A stretch of DNA of 64,000 nt from positions 1-64,000 of the forward strand of contig CALLMV010000012.1 of NCBI GenBank assembly GCA_938005615.1, read 5' to 3'. The position numbers and the translations under genes are program-made. The stretch is from an uncultured Verrucomicrobiae bacterium. Lineage in GTDB: Bacteria > Verrucomicrobiota > Verrucomicrobiia > JADLBR01 > CALLMV01. Position 1 is the stretch's first letter; each line of letters starts with the position of its first letter. Below are positions 26,395-34,851 of this stretch, one piece after another. The notes below the pieces were generated by a model. The model was not told the DNA's origin, ran no database searches, and saw only the letters and a program-made list of their open reading frames with translations.

Positions 26395-26775
26395 TCAACC
26401 AGACTGATCCACCGCATGCTCCATCAGTGCCGAAAGCGGGATGACGTCCAGCGCCCTTTCGTGCGTGGATTCAAGGTAAACCGGCGCCGCATACCCTGCA
26501 TCATAAGCCTGCAGCCATCGAGCCGCGCAAACACACCAGCGATCCCCGGGCTTCAAGCCAGGAAAGTGATATTCCGGCCGTGGCGTGACTAAATCATTGC
26601 CCACACTGACAGAGTATTTCAGAAACTCTTCCGTCATCAAGGCACAAACGGTGTGGCTTCCCACATCATCCTCATCCGTATGACAGCAACCATCTCGAAA
26701 GTATCCCGTCATCGGATCGAATGAACAGGCACGCAGCTTCCCTCCAAGCACATTTCTTGCACGTGATGTATTCAT
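26395..26775 (-). CDS. DUF2237 family protein
   Basis: 126 residues, the full length of the family. NVLGGKLRACSFDPMTGYFRDG, CCHTDEDDVGSHTVCA, PRPEYHFPGLKPGDRWCVCA and ERALDVIPLSAL are the family signature regions, with several conserved Cys. The biochemical function is unknown. Conserved Cys and His suggest metal binding, but this is inference. It sits 16 bases downstream of the HtrA-like gene on the same strand and may be cotranscribed with the sigma factor unit. Confidence 0.9.
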   Translation of the reverse strand: MNTSRARNVLGGKLRACSFDPMTGYFRDGCCHTDEDDVGSHTVCALMTEEFLKYSVSVGNDLVTPRPEYHFPGLKPGDRWCVCAARWLQAYDAGYAAPVYLESTHERALDVIPLSALMEHAVDQSG

Positions 26776-26791
26776 CTTTAACCTCTGCCTC

Positions 26792-27973
26792 TCATGGCGC
26801 CGCCTGATAAACAGCTCGACTCAACCCCTGTGCAGGACGTGACTCCACGAATGGAACATCATCAGGTCGCTCCACGATTGTAATGTGAAATACCAACTCC
26901 TGCCCATCACGAAGCACAAGCACAGGCACTTGCGAGCCCACGCGAGTGTGAAAAGCTGCTTCAATCATGTCAAAACGATCATGAATCTCACGGCCATCAA
27001 GCGATACGATTACATCCCCGGGCAAGATACCATATTCCTCCGCAGGGGTGTTGGGATAAATCTTTGTCACTAGCATCAAAGGCCGCCCAGTTTCCAGCGA
27101 CCTGCGCTCCTCCAACTCCACACCGATCCAACCGCGCCGTACGCGGCCGAACTCCTGTAAATCCGCAAGTACGCGCCGCAGTGCAGGCGTCGGTAAAGCA
27201 TACGTTAACCGCCCCTCGGCAGCCGTCCCCGTCACAATGCCCGACACGCTCCCGCGCGTATCCAGCAGCGGGGAACCGATCATCCCGGGAGTCAGTGGGA
27301 TGTTCATCCGCAAATGCGAGGCGCACAGCATACGCCCATCTGGAAGTGCCCGATCCTGCCCACTGGCCAGCGTGAAGAGCGGAGAAGAATCCCCATGAAA
27401 GGGGAAACCTAAAATCACAACAGCCGTCCCAGCTTGAATTGCTACGCCTTGTCTAAATTTCAGATACTTAACGTCTGCTAAAGGAGCCTTCAGCAGAGCA
27501 ACACTGCTCGGCCGATCAATCCCAACCACATGAGCGCTGACTTCCGGCCCGTTGTATTCTACCGCCACCTCTCCGCCTTCGGGCAGCAAGCTGGACGCCG
27601 TGACAATGTGGCCCTGATCGTCAATCAAAAATCCTGTACCGTTGAGAATTCCGATCGGCGTCTGTGCACGCACGCGCACTAAAGCATCTTTTGACAGCTT
27701 GTGTAGGGCCTCAAGCTCCTCGGCAATTTGCTCCATCACATGCGCGCCAGCATAATCTGCCGGCTTTTCAGCGCGCTGCGATCTGCCATCCACAGTCTCC
27801 GAATTCCGTGCATGATTCTCGCTTGCCCCGGAGAGGCTGTTTAATGCTGGATGGAACCATAAACTGCACAGTACACATATTACACACGGCGACTTAGCCA
27901 AACTTAAAAATTTTCCCAAATGACAAGCACCACTTCGCAAAGTGCGCCGCCTAGTAAGTAATGCGCGACTCAT
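26792..27973 (-). CDS. HtrA/DegP-like protein with all catalytic residues lost (pseudoprotease)
   Basis: 393 residues from the ATG at 27973. A hydrophobic secretion signal lies near residues 30-50, followed by a trypsin-like domain (about 105-275) and one PDZ domain (about 280-375, GWIGVELEER to VLVLRDGQELVF). The fold motifs are clear but the triad is gone: the His region usually TNNHV reads TASSL, the Asp region usually SDIALL reads SSVALL, and the Ser region usually GNSGGPL reads GMIGSPL. The protein is therefore predicted inactive, perhaps a periplasmic sensor or chaperone. It is the third gene of an ECF sigma / membrane protein / HtrA-like unit, overlapping the upstream gene by 23 bases. 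The frame is open to 28003 (TTG), and a TTG near 27897 would start just at the signal, so the start is uncertain. Confidence 0.85.
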   Translation of the reverse strand: MSRALLTRRRTLRSGACHLGKFLSLAKSPCVICVLCSLWFHPALNSLSGASENHARNSETVDGRSQRAEKPADYAGAHVMEQIAEELEALHKLSKDALVRVRAQTPIGILNGTGFLIDDQGHIVTASSLLPEGGEVAVEYNGPEVSAHVVGIDRPSSVALLKAPLADVKYLKFRQGVAIQAGTAVVILGFPFHGDSSPLFTLASGQDRALPDGRMLCASHLRMNIPLTPGMIGSPLLDTRGSVSGIVTGTAAEGRLTYALPTPALRRVLADLQEFGRVRRGWIGVELEERRSLETGRPLMLVTKIYPNTPAEEYGILPGDVIVSLDGREIHDRFDMIEAAFHTRVGSQVPVLVLRDGQELVFHITIVERPDDVPFVESRPAQGLSRAVYQAAP

Positions 27974-28382
27974 CGAAAACAACAGGTGTAGCCTCCACGG
28001 CAAAACTTCGAGTTAACGGTGCCGCCACGGGCATCTCAGGAAGTCCTTCTGAGAAGAAATCAAACAGCGGCGTGGATTGCAGCGGCTGCATGATTACCGG
28101 AGACGTGGGTGCGCTCTTGCGCTCTGCAGACACGATCTTCTCGGCCGTTTTATTAATCTGCACCGCACCCAAGAGTATCACGACTACGCTGGCCACTACG
28201 GGGCTCCACCTTACAACCCAAGCAGGTAACAGGAAGACGTCATCACCCGGAGATGCCTTCTGCTTCATGCGCTCGAGGCGAAGGTTGTAGCGGAAGAGTG
28301 TTTCCACTTCCTGGAGCCTCTCGGGTGAGGGCATTTCTAGCCTTTTGAGCGCGAGAAGTTTTTGCAGTTCCTGATCAGTCAT
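27951..28382 (-). CDS. Putative membrane anti-sigma factor
   Basis: 143 residues: a cytoplasmic N-terminal part of about 55 residues rich in Leu, Glu and Arg (LQKLLALKRLEMPSPERLQEV), one transmembrane segment at about 57-76, then a Pro/Ser-rich extracytoplasmic tail. No family motif such as a zinc anti-sigma HxxxCxxC is visible. The call rests on topology and on position: ten bases downstream of an ECF sigma factor gene and overlapping an HtrA-like gene, as in rpoE/rseA or algU/mucA loci. Confidence in the anti-sigma role is moderate; that the gene is real is likely. Confidence 0.7.
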   Translation of the reverse strand: MTDQELQKLLALKRLEMPSPERLQEVETLFRYNLRLERMKQKASPGDDVFLLPAWVVRWSPVVASVVVILLGAVQINKTAEKIVSAERKSAPTSPVIMQPLQSTPLFDFFSEGLPEMPVAAPLTRSFAVEATPVVFDESRITY

Positions 28383-28392
28383 AGCAAATATT

Positions 28393-29028
28393 TCATCCTA
28401 AATTACCTGCTCTGTGGTGGCGACCAAGCTTTTTCTGGAGGATCCTGTGCGCGTGGAACAACCGAGTTTTCACAGTGCCCTCGGGTACGTTGATGATTCT
28501 CGCAATTTCCATATGAGTTTTTCCTTGGATGTCGTGCAACACAACAACCGTCCTATGTTTTTCAGACAGTTCCTGGATTGCCTGGTTCAAAATTAGCTGA
28601 AGCTCCCGCAGTTCCTGCTCACGCTCTTCGGGTTGCTTCTTCGCGTTCCCGCCCGTCGAATCCTCCATCATCAACATCTCTGCGGCGTCCATGTCTAGCT
28701 CATCGAGGCTCAGTTTGCGTGAGCGGTTTCGTGCCTGGCGCAAAAAATTAATCGTCACGTTAAGCGCAATCCGATACACCCAAGTGGAAAACTTCGCATC
28801 CGAACGAAACTTCGGCAGTGCTTTGTAGGCACGCATCAGCGTATCTTGCAACAAATCAGAGGCATCATCGTGGTTCGAAGTCATGTGATAAATCGCGCCG
28901 TAAAGCGACTTCTTGTGTCTGGTAATGAGCTCTTCAAAAGCCGCATCATCCCCAGCCTGAGCGCGTGTGACCAACACCTCATCCGACACGGCGGGCAGAG
29001 GCTCGTCGTTGTTCTCTGGCTTGATCAC
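28393..29028 (-). CDS. ECF-type RNA polymerase sigma factor
   Basis: 211 residues. Region 2 spans about residues 25-100 (DDASDLLQDTLMRAYKAL, FRSDAKFSTWVYRIALN) and region 4 about 145-200 (LSEKHRTVVVLHDIQGKTH, IARIINVPEGTVKTRLFHA). Between them is a polar, Glu/Met-rich linker. This is the two-domain layout of sigma-70 group 4 (RpoE-like) factors that direct extracytoplasmic stress responses. The start is a GTG (29028) without a clear ribosome site. The downstream genes encode a membrane protein and a degenerate HtrA, so control by envelope state is likely. A tandem repeat 40 bases upstream may be its control site. Confidence 0.93.
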   Translation of the reverse strand: MIKPENNDEPLPAVSDEVLVTRAQAGDDAAFEELITRHKKSLYGAIYHMTSNHDDASDLLQDTLMRAYKALPKFRSDAKFSTWVYRIALNVTINFLRQARNRSRKLSLDELDMDAAEMLMMEDSTGGNAKKQPEEREQELRELQLILNQAIQELSEKHRTVVVLHDIQGKTHMEIARIINVPEGTVKTRLFHAHRILQKKLGRHHRAGNLG

Positions 29029-29067
29029 GGCCGATTCATTAACATGAAAACTTCACAAGGAGAACTG

Positions 29068-29092
29068 ATTTTCAGAAAACATTTTCAGAAAA
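29068..29092. promoter_or_regulatory. Tandem near-palindromic 12-mers between sigma factor gene and ispD
   Basis: Two identical copies of ATTTTCAGAAAA lie at 29068-29079 and 29081-29092, a 13-base period. Each copy is itself nearly palindromic (TTTTC-A-GAAAA). They lie between two divergent genes, 40 bases from the sigma factor GTG and 56 bases from the ispD ATG. The arrangement looks like a pair of protein binding sites. The binding factor is unknown. Confidence 0.45.
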
Positions 29093-29147
29093 TATCAACG
29101 GCATTTTGCGATTGATATTTCCAAAAGAAAATGACACCCCTGCCTCG

Positions 29148-29828
29148 ATGCAAATCGCCTCAGTCCTTGTAGCTGCAGGCGCCTCGCGGCGCATGGGCAC
29201 AGATAAATTGGACATTTTAATCCACGGTCGCACCGTACTTGAACACAGCATCCGACTCCTCGCCCAGGTGCCGAGCTGCACACAAATCATCATCGTCACA
29301 CGTCAAGAAAAACTCTCCGCTGTGCAAGACTTGGTTCGTACTGTCCCCTTCTCCGGTCAAATGCAAGTCGTACTTGGAGGTACAGAACGCCAGCATTCCG
29401 TCGCCAACGGCCTGCTTCACATTCACAAGGATGCCAACCTCGTCCTGATCCACGACGCTGCACGCCCATTCACCACAATGGAAACCTTCCACCTCACGGT
29501 AGAAGCGGCTTTAGAACGCGGCGCCGCAGTATGCGGTACCAACATCACGGACACCATCAAACAAATCGCACCAGACGGCCGCATCATCCACACTCCAGCA
29601 CGAGACACCCTGCGGGCAGTCCAAACACCCCAAGTCTTTCACACGTCACTTATCAAAGATGCCTACTCCAAACTAGCCCAGACAGACCTCATCATGACCG
29701 ACGATACCGCCGTCGCTTCCTGGGCAGGTTACGATGTCTTTGTCGTTACCACACAGGACCCCAACCCCAAAATTACCTACCCCGGAGATTGCGAGCTTTA
29801 TGCCCATCTTCTGGATCCGGCATACTAA
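29148..29828 (+). CDS. ispD: 2-C-methyl-D-erythritol 4-phosphate cytidylyltransferase IspD
   Basis: 226 residues from the ATG at 29148. The nucleotide-binding motif VLVAAGASRRMG with Lys a few residues later, LIHDAARPF, TDTIKQ and LRAVQTPQVFH are the diagnostic IspD segments. It couples CTP to methylerythritol phosphate in the MEP isoprenoid pathway, which supplies undecaprenyl lipid carriers as well as quinones. A TTG at 29106 in the same frame would add 14 residues unlike the family. It is 58 bases upstream of glgP on the same strand and divergent from the sigma factor gene. Confidence 0.93.
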   Translation: MQIASVLVAAGASRRMGTDKLDILIHGRTVLEHSIRLLAQVPSCTQIIIVTRQEKLSAVQDLVRTVPFSGQMQVVLGGTERQHSVANGLLHIHKDANLVLIHDAARPFTTMETFHLTVEAALERGAAVCGTNITDTIKQIAPDGRIIHTPARDTLRAVQTPQVFHTSLIKDAYSKLAQTDLIMTDDTAVASWAGYDVFVVTTQDPNPKITYPGDCELYAHLLDPAY

Positions 29829-29886
29829 AAGCCCCACCCCAGACAGTGCTTGGCAAATACCCCATCCCTACCGTACTGATAGTTGC

Positions 29887-32430
29887 ATGAGCCTGCCTTA
29901 TCGTTTTACCGTCGTCCCAAGTCTGCCAGAAAGCCTGGCCCCCCTTCGTGAACTCTCTGTCAACATGTGGTGGAGCTGGCAGGCAGAGGCCCGGTGGCTC
30001 TTTCGCGATATTGACCCCAAAGTCTGGGAGGAATGCGGCCACAGCCCGGTGAGTCTGCTTCGCAAAGTCAGCCAAAAACGCCTCGAAGAAGTCTCTCGCG
30101 ACGGCGCCTACCTCGAACGCCTCCACCGCGTGCGTTCCAAATTCGACGCCTACATGGCTAGGCGCGACCGTTGGTTCCACCAGACCCAACCCCACGACAC
30201 CCCGCTGCAAGTCGCCTACTTCTCCGCCGAATTCGGCTTCCACGAATCCCTGCAAAACTACTCTGGCGGCCTTGGCATCTTGGCGGGCGACCACTGCAAA
30301 TCTGCTTCCGACCTAGGTATTCCCCTAGTCGGAATCGGCCTCATGTACCGCCAAGGCTACTTCATCCAGCGCCTCAACTCCGACGGCTGGCAGGAGGCCG
30401 AATACATCAACTGGGACTTCCGCGGCCTTCCAGTAACAGAAGTGCGAGACACAACGGGCGAACCGGTCGAAGTCTCCGTCCAACTCCCCGGCCGCAAAGT
30501 CTTCATCCACGCCTGGCTCGCCCAAGTCGGCCTCACCCGCGTCTACTTCCTCACCACCGACATCCCCAAAAACTCCGAGGCCGACCGCAAGATCACCTTC
30601 CAACTCTACGGCGGCGACCACGAGATGCGTATCCAGCAAGAGATCGTGCTCGGCATCGGTGGCGTACGCTTCCTGCGCGCCCTGGGCATCTACCCCACCG
30701 CCTACCACCTCAACGAAGGCCACGCAGCCTTCCTTGCCCTGGAGCGCATCCGTGAACTGCACGACAGCCACGGCCTCAAATTCCACGAAGCCCTCCAACC
30801 CGTCGCCGCCAGCAACGTCTTCACCACCCACACCCCTGTGCCTGCGGGCAACGATGCCTTCTCCCCCGCCCTCATGCACAAATACTTCGATGACTTCATC
30901 AAACCGCTCGACATCGACTTCGACCAATTCCTCAAACTCGGCCGCCCCTGGGGTGTGGATGGCGATACACCGTTCTCAATGACGATCCTGGCTCTGCGCC
31001 TCTCGCGCTTCGCCAACGGCGTGAGCAAAATCCACGGAGCCGTCTCTCGCGACATGTGGCGCCCCGTCTGGCCCATGATCCCAGTAGATGAGATTCCCAT
31101 CGGCCACATTACTAACGGCATCCACACCCAGACCTGGATGGCCAACTCCCTGCTCCAGCTCGTCGAATCCCGCGCCGGGGCCATCTGGGAAGACCGCGTG
31201 GCCGATCCCGAAGCCTGGAAAGTCGTCGAACACATCCCCAACGAAGAACTCTGGCACCACCATTGCCAAATGAAGCACCACCTCGTCGAGTTCGCCCGAG
31301 AAAAAGTACGCGCCCAGCGCCTGCGCAACAATGAGCCTGCCGCTGCCATCCGCGCCACCAAACGGCTCCTGGATCCCAACGTACTGACCATCGGCTTTGC
31401 CCGCCGCTTTGCCACCTACAAACGCGCCACCCTCATCTTTCGCGACCTGGAGCGCCTCTCTCGCCTCGTCAACCACCCCGAGCGCCCTATCCAGCTCGTC
31501 TTCGCAGGTAAATCCCACCCCGCCGACGAACCCGGCAAAAAACTCATCCAAAAAATCTACCAAATCTCCCGCCTACCGGAGTTTGAGGGCAAAGTCGTCT
31601 TTATTGAAAATTACGACATCGACGTCGCCCGCCACCTTTACCACGGTGTGGACATCTGGCTCAACAACCCGACCCGCCCGCTGGAAGCCAGCGGCACCTC
31701 AGGCGAAAAAGTCGCTCCCAACGGCATCGTGAACCTTTCCGTACTCGATGGCTGGTGGGCCGAAGCCTGGCAGCGCCGCATTAACGGCTGGGCCATCGGC
31801 GAAGTCGTCACATCCAACGACCCCGAGGTGCAGACGAGCTTCGATTCAGAATCTCTCTACACCCTACTGGAAAACGAAATTGCCCCCCTCTTCTATCGCC
31901 GCGACCACCATGGCGTGCCCCACGAATGGATCGGCTGGATGAAGAACTCCATGATGACTGTCTCACCCTACTACTCCTCTTTTCGCCAAGTGCGCGATTA
32001 CACAGAAAAGTATTACCGTCCGGCTAGCGAACGTGGCACCCTCTTTTCGCGCGAGCACTTCGCTCCGGCTAAAGAACTCTCCGCTTGGAAAGACAAGATG
32101 CGACGTCACTGGGACGATGTGAAAATCACCGACTGCCACATCTCCCCCATCCCTGCCGAGGGCATTCCCGTGTGCCAAGGCTTTCAAGTCTCCTGTCGTC
32201 TCATAGCTGGCCCAGTGCTTAAGGCCTCGGATATTCTTGTAGAAGCTTACGCCGGATCGCCCGACGGGCGCGCCGAGATCTTCCCCTTAGAGCTCGGTAA
32301 AGACGGGCTCCACCACGGTACCATCGCCTTGAGCGAAAGCGGGCAATACGACCTGAACTTTCGCGCAACGCCGCACCATCCCATGCTCTCACAGAAGCAT
32401 GAGATGCGTATGATCACTTGGGCGGTGTGA
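29887..32430 (+). CDS. glgP: Alpha-glucan (glycogen/maltodextrin) phosphorylase
   Basis: 847 residues from the ATG at 29887. N-terminal NMWWSWQAEARWLF, then VAYFSAEFGFHESLQNYSGG and LAGDHCKSASDLG belong to the Thermus-type phosphorylase subfamily. The PLP-lysine motif is GTSGEKVAPNG, where most relatives have GTSGMK; the Lys is kept. It releases glucose-1-phosphate from storage glucan in the cytoplasm. The frame is open 150 bases further up, overlapping ispD, but that extension is Pro/His-rich and unlike the family. Codon use is strikingly biased to C-ending codons compared with the dcw genes, as also in the TPR gene at 36.8 kb, which may reflect high expression. Confidence 0.93.
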   Translation: MSLPYRFTVVPSLPESLAPLRELSVNMWWSWQAEARWLFRDIDPKVWEECGHSPVSLLRKVSQKRLEEVSRDGAYLERLHRVRSKFDAYMARRDRWFHQTQPHDTPLQVAYFSAEFGFHESLQNYSGGLGILAGDHCKSASDLGIPLVGIGLMYRQGYFIQRLNSDGWQEAEYINWDFRGLPVTEVRDTTGEPVEVSVQLPGRKVFIHAWLAQVGLTRVYFLTTDIPKNSEADRKITFQLYGGDHEMRIQQEIVLGIGGVRFLRALGIYPTAYHLNEGHAAFLALERIRELHDSHGLKFHEALQPVAASNVFTTHTPVPAGNDAFSPALMHKYFDDFIKPLDIDFDQFLKLGRPWGVDGDTPFSMTILALRLSRFANGVSKIHGAVSRDMWRPVWPMIPVDEIPIGHITNGIHTQTWMANSLLQLVESRAGAIWEDRVADPEAWKVVEHIPNEELWHHHCQMKHHLVEFAREKVRAQRLRNNEPAAAIRATKRLLDPNVLTIGFARRFATYKRATLIFRDLERLSRLVNHPERPIQLVFAGKSHPADEPGKKLIQKIYQISRLPEFEGKVVFIENYDIDVARHLYHGVDIWLNNPTRPLEASGTSGEKVAPNGIVNLSVLDGWWAEAWQRRINGWAIGEVVTSNDPEVQTSFDSESLYTLLENEIAPLFYRRDHHGVPHEWIGWMKNSMMTVSPYYSSFRQVRDYTEKYYRPASERGTLFSREHFAPAKELSAWKDKMRRHWDDVKITDCHISPIPAEGIPVCQGFQVSCRLIAGPVLKASDILVEAYAGSPDGRAEIFPLELGKDGLHHGTIALSESGQYDLNFRATPHHPMLSQKHEMRMITWAV

Positions 32431-33187
32431 ACAACTCTCTCGTAGCGGCATACACCACCTCTCAACGAGCAGAGTTGTTATCAGCAAGGTAAAAAATAAA
32501 ACTGCTCAGTTTACTTCCAAAAACCAGAGACTGTTGCTGGATGGTGGAGATTTAACGCAAACTGCGGCTGTCCACTTTTCCGTACCCTTGCTCAAGGCAG
32601 GACAGAGGTCTGACTTTTGCGAAGCACTTTTACGAAACCGTAGGTAAACCACAAGTTCGAGGGTAAACACCAGAACTATAGAAGAGTGCCACATTAGCAG
32701 AATTATAAAAAAAGTCAAGGCATGTAATTCCAATAAAAAAGTGGCGAGGCTGCAATGCTGTGCTTACATAGGAGAGTTAACTGTGTAACTCTATTTACCG
32801 AGTGCGAAAATATTGTCGCGTTTTTTTGGGCGTCAATTTATTTTAAAGATTCTTTCTGCTAGACTCAGCCAAGTCGTACAGCCGGTTCATAGATCATTTC
32901 GGGCAAATTTTCGCGCCAGAAGCTTGCAATGAAGACTGACTAGTTTGTGATAAATTTTCCGATGTATCGGACGAGGCCAGATTTTCAGAGCAGGGCGAGC
33001 CCCGGATTCTTTATTGTCTTGCCTCCATTGGGTTAATCTTTTCTCCACGGACACTTGTGAATGCTATCACCGGAGCTTGCATTGCTGCGAGGGAGCTTTT
33101 ATGAGCAAAAATTTCGTTCGTAACTGGCACAATTAGCCGCTTATTTACTTGCCAGGCTGTATTAACCCTTGATCGCTTTGTCTGCTC
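32431..33187. other. Long intergenic region between glgP and queE, no supported gene
   Basis: 757 bases lacking a convincing coding region. A 9-base inverted repeat (32430-32438 with 32471-32479, AACAACTCT and its complement) follows the glgP stop and may serve as a weak terminator, without a T run. A second hairpin, AGAGTTA-N6-TAACTCT, is at 32773-32792. A 59-codon frame, in phase with queE and continuing past its stop, is open at 33014-33187 on the minus strand but has no ribosome site. No tmRNA, RNase P or SRP RNA motif was recognised. Confidence 0.5.
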
Positions 33188-33931
33188 TCACACCCCGCGC
33201 TGCTCCGGCGGCCAGATGAATTTGTGCATCTGAAGTTGGAAGCGCACTGGCAGGCGATCCTGCAACATCCATTCTACAATTTTGTGCGCTTGGATGCCAC
33301 TGTGTCCAGCCACGTGGCCAAGGCGCGGTTGGAGAGGGAAGACCGCAGAAAAGAGGACCGCCGCCGCACGTTCGTGCAGCCGATAATCCAGTACGTACTG
33401 GCGGGCGTATTCGTAGTCCTCGCGGCTGCCGATCACGAATTTGACTTCGTCGCGCCTGGTTAAGTGCGTGATGTTGGGTTGGTAAAACCGCCGGGCCTCG
33501 CCCGAAGAGGGGCACTTGATGTCAACAATGCGGTGCACGCGGGCATCAACACGGCTGATGTCGTGCGCGCCGGAAGTTTCGAGCAGCACAATGTAGCCTG
33601 CATCGCAGAGCCTGCGGAGTAGCTCTGGGCAGTTGTGCTGCAGCAGTGGCTCGCCTCCTGTGACTTCGACAAGCGGAACAGCCTCGGCTGCAACACGGGC
33701 CAGGATGAAGTCGAGCGTCATGCGCTGGCCCTCGTAAAAGGCGTGCTCGGTGTCACAGTAGGTGCAGCGCAGGTCGCATCCTGTGGTGCGCACAAAGACG
33801 CAGGGCAGCCCTGCAAAGGTGCTTTCGCCCTGGATGCTGGTGTATATTTCATTGATGCGTAAGCTTGGCACGTGAGTCCCCGCTTGTTGTGCTGGGGTTT
33901 GTAGCACGGCTTGAGATGTGGTGGCTGCCAT
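33188..33931 (-). CDS. queE: 7-carboxy-7-deazaguanine synthase QueE
   Basis: 247 residues. Radical SAM protein with INEIYTSIQGESTFAG, the iron-sulfur motif CDLRCTYC (CxxxCxxC), VEVTGGEPLLQ and the C-terminal QMHKFIWPP. QueE converts 6-carboxytetrahydropterin to 7-carboxy-7-deazaguanine, a step in preQ0/queuosine synthesis. The pathway end point, Tgt, is encoded at 59 kb in this window. The first ~20 residues are low-complexity; the ATG at 33931 is kept for lack of a better start. It lies 20 bases after parA on the same strand. Confidence 0.94.
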   Translation of the reverse strand: MAATTSQAVLQTPAQQAGTHVPSLRINEIYTSIQGESTFAGLPCVFVRTTGCDLRCTYCDTEHAFYEGQRMTLDFILARVAAEAVPLVEVTGGEPLLQHNCPELLRRLCDAGYIVLLETSGAHDISRVDARVHRIVDIKCPSSGEARRFYQPNITHLTRRDEVKFVIGSREDYEYARQYVLDYRLHERAAAVLFSAVFPLQPRLGHVAGHSGIQAHKIVEWMLQDRLPVRFQLQMHKFIWPPEQRGV

Positions 33932-33951
33932 CTTGCGTCAGTACCAGCCCA

Positions 33952-34767
33952 CTATCCTGCGGATGTTGGCCTCGTATCGATGTTTTGACCTTTGCGTGGT
34001 TTGAGCTTGTTGCGAGTCAGTAATTCGAGGGCCAGTTGACGGTATGCCTGTGCCCCGGTGCTCTTGGGATCGTAAAGTGTGATTGGCTGACCAAAGCTGG
34101 GGGCCTCAGCCAGGCGTACGGTGCGCGGGACGATGGTGTTAAACATGGTATCGCCCAAGTGTGAGCGTACGTCGTTGATGACGACTTGGGAGAGCTTGGT
34201 GCGCGTGTCAAACATGGTCATTAGTACACCCTCTATCGGTAAAGGGATGTTCGCAGCCTGGCGGATGCGCTCGAGATAGCCCAGGATTTTGCTAAGCCCC
34301 TCTAGTGAGAGATACTCGCATTGCAAAGGGATAATCACAGAATCTGCAGCGACTAAAGAGTAGGTCATTAAGACACCCAGCGAGGGCGGGCAATCCAGAA
34401 AAACAAAGTCATAAGTACTAGACTGTCGCAGCGGCACAAGCAACGAGCGGATGCGCATCAGGTCATGTTCGTCTTCGCGGGTCTCGACCTCAATGCCCGC
34501 AAGGTCGCGCTCTGAGGGGATGATCTCCAGACCCGCAATGGGCGTATCGCGGACGACCTGCAAGAGCATCTTTTGGCCGAGTAAGACCGGGTAAAGGCTC
34601 TGGCCCGCTGTTTCCTCAATACCCACAGCCGATGTCGCACTGGCTTGAGGATCAGTATCAATCAAGAGTATTTTGTAGTCCATCTCGGCTAAAGTAGCTG
34701 CAAGTGAAACGCTGGTGGTCGTCTTGCCGACACCGCCTTTCTGATTGGCTACTGCAATTATTTTCAT
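33952..34767 (-). CDS. parA: ParA/Soj family chromosome partitioning ATPase
   Basis: 271 residues. Deviant Walker A KGGVGKTT (residues 10-17), Walker A' ILLIDTDPQASAT, Walker B VFLDCPPSLG and the MFDTRTKLSQ/VPRTVRLAEAPSFGQPI segments typical of chromosomal Soj/ParA. These ATPases bind DNA non-specifically when ATP-bound and move ParB-parS complexes. No parB gene and no parS site were found in the window, so its partner must be elsewhere. The gene lies between pgi and queE on the same strand, with a perfect inverted repeat in front of it (34785-34798). Confidence 0.93.
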   Translation of the reverse strand: MKIIAVANQKGGVGKTTTSVSLAATLAEMDYKILLIDTDPQASATSAVGIEETAGQSLYPVLLGQKMLLQVVRDTPIAGLEIIPSERDLAGIEVETREDEHDLMRIRSLLVPLRQSSTYDFVFLDCPPSLGVLMTYSLVAADSVIIPLQCEYLSLEGLSKILGYLERIRQAANIPLPIEGVLMTMFDTRTKLSQVVINDVRSHLGDTMFNTIVPRTVRLAEAPSFGQPITLYDPKSTGAQAYRQLALELLTRNKLKPRKGQNIDTRPTSAG

Positions 34768-34784
34768 GCGTTGGGATGCTCTAT

Positions 34785-34798
34785 CTAGACAAGTCTAG
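34785..34798. promoter_or_regulatory. Inverted repeat upstream of parA
   Basis: CTAGAC-AA-GTCTAG, two perfect six-base arms separated by two bases, centred about 24 bases before the parA ATG in the 84-base gap after pgi. Its size and place suit an operator for a dimeric regulator. No T run follows, so it is not a terminator. Confidence 0.4.
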
Positions 34799-34851
34799 CC
34801 CGCGAATTTGGTGTATTCAAACAGGTTGGCCTCAGTTCGTGTTATGCACCA

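Noticed and set aside
32506-32733. Hydrophobic 75-codon frame (minus) downstream of glgP
   Set aside because: Starts at TTG, has no ribosome site and no recognised homology; a chance hydrophobic run in T-rich DNA is as likely.
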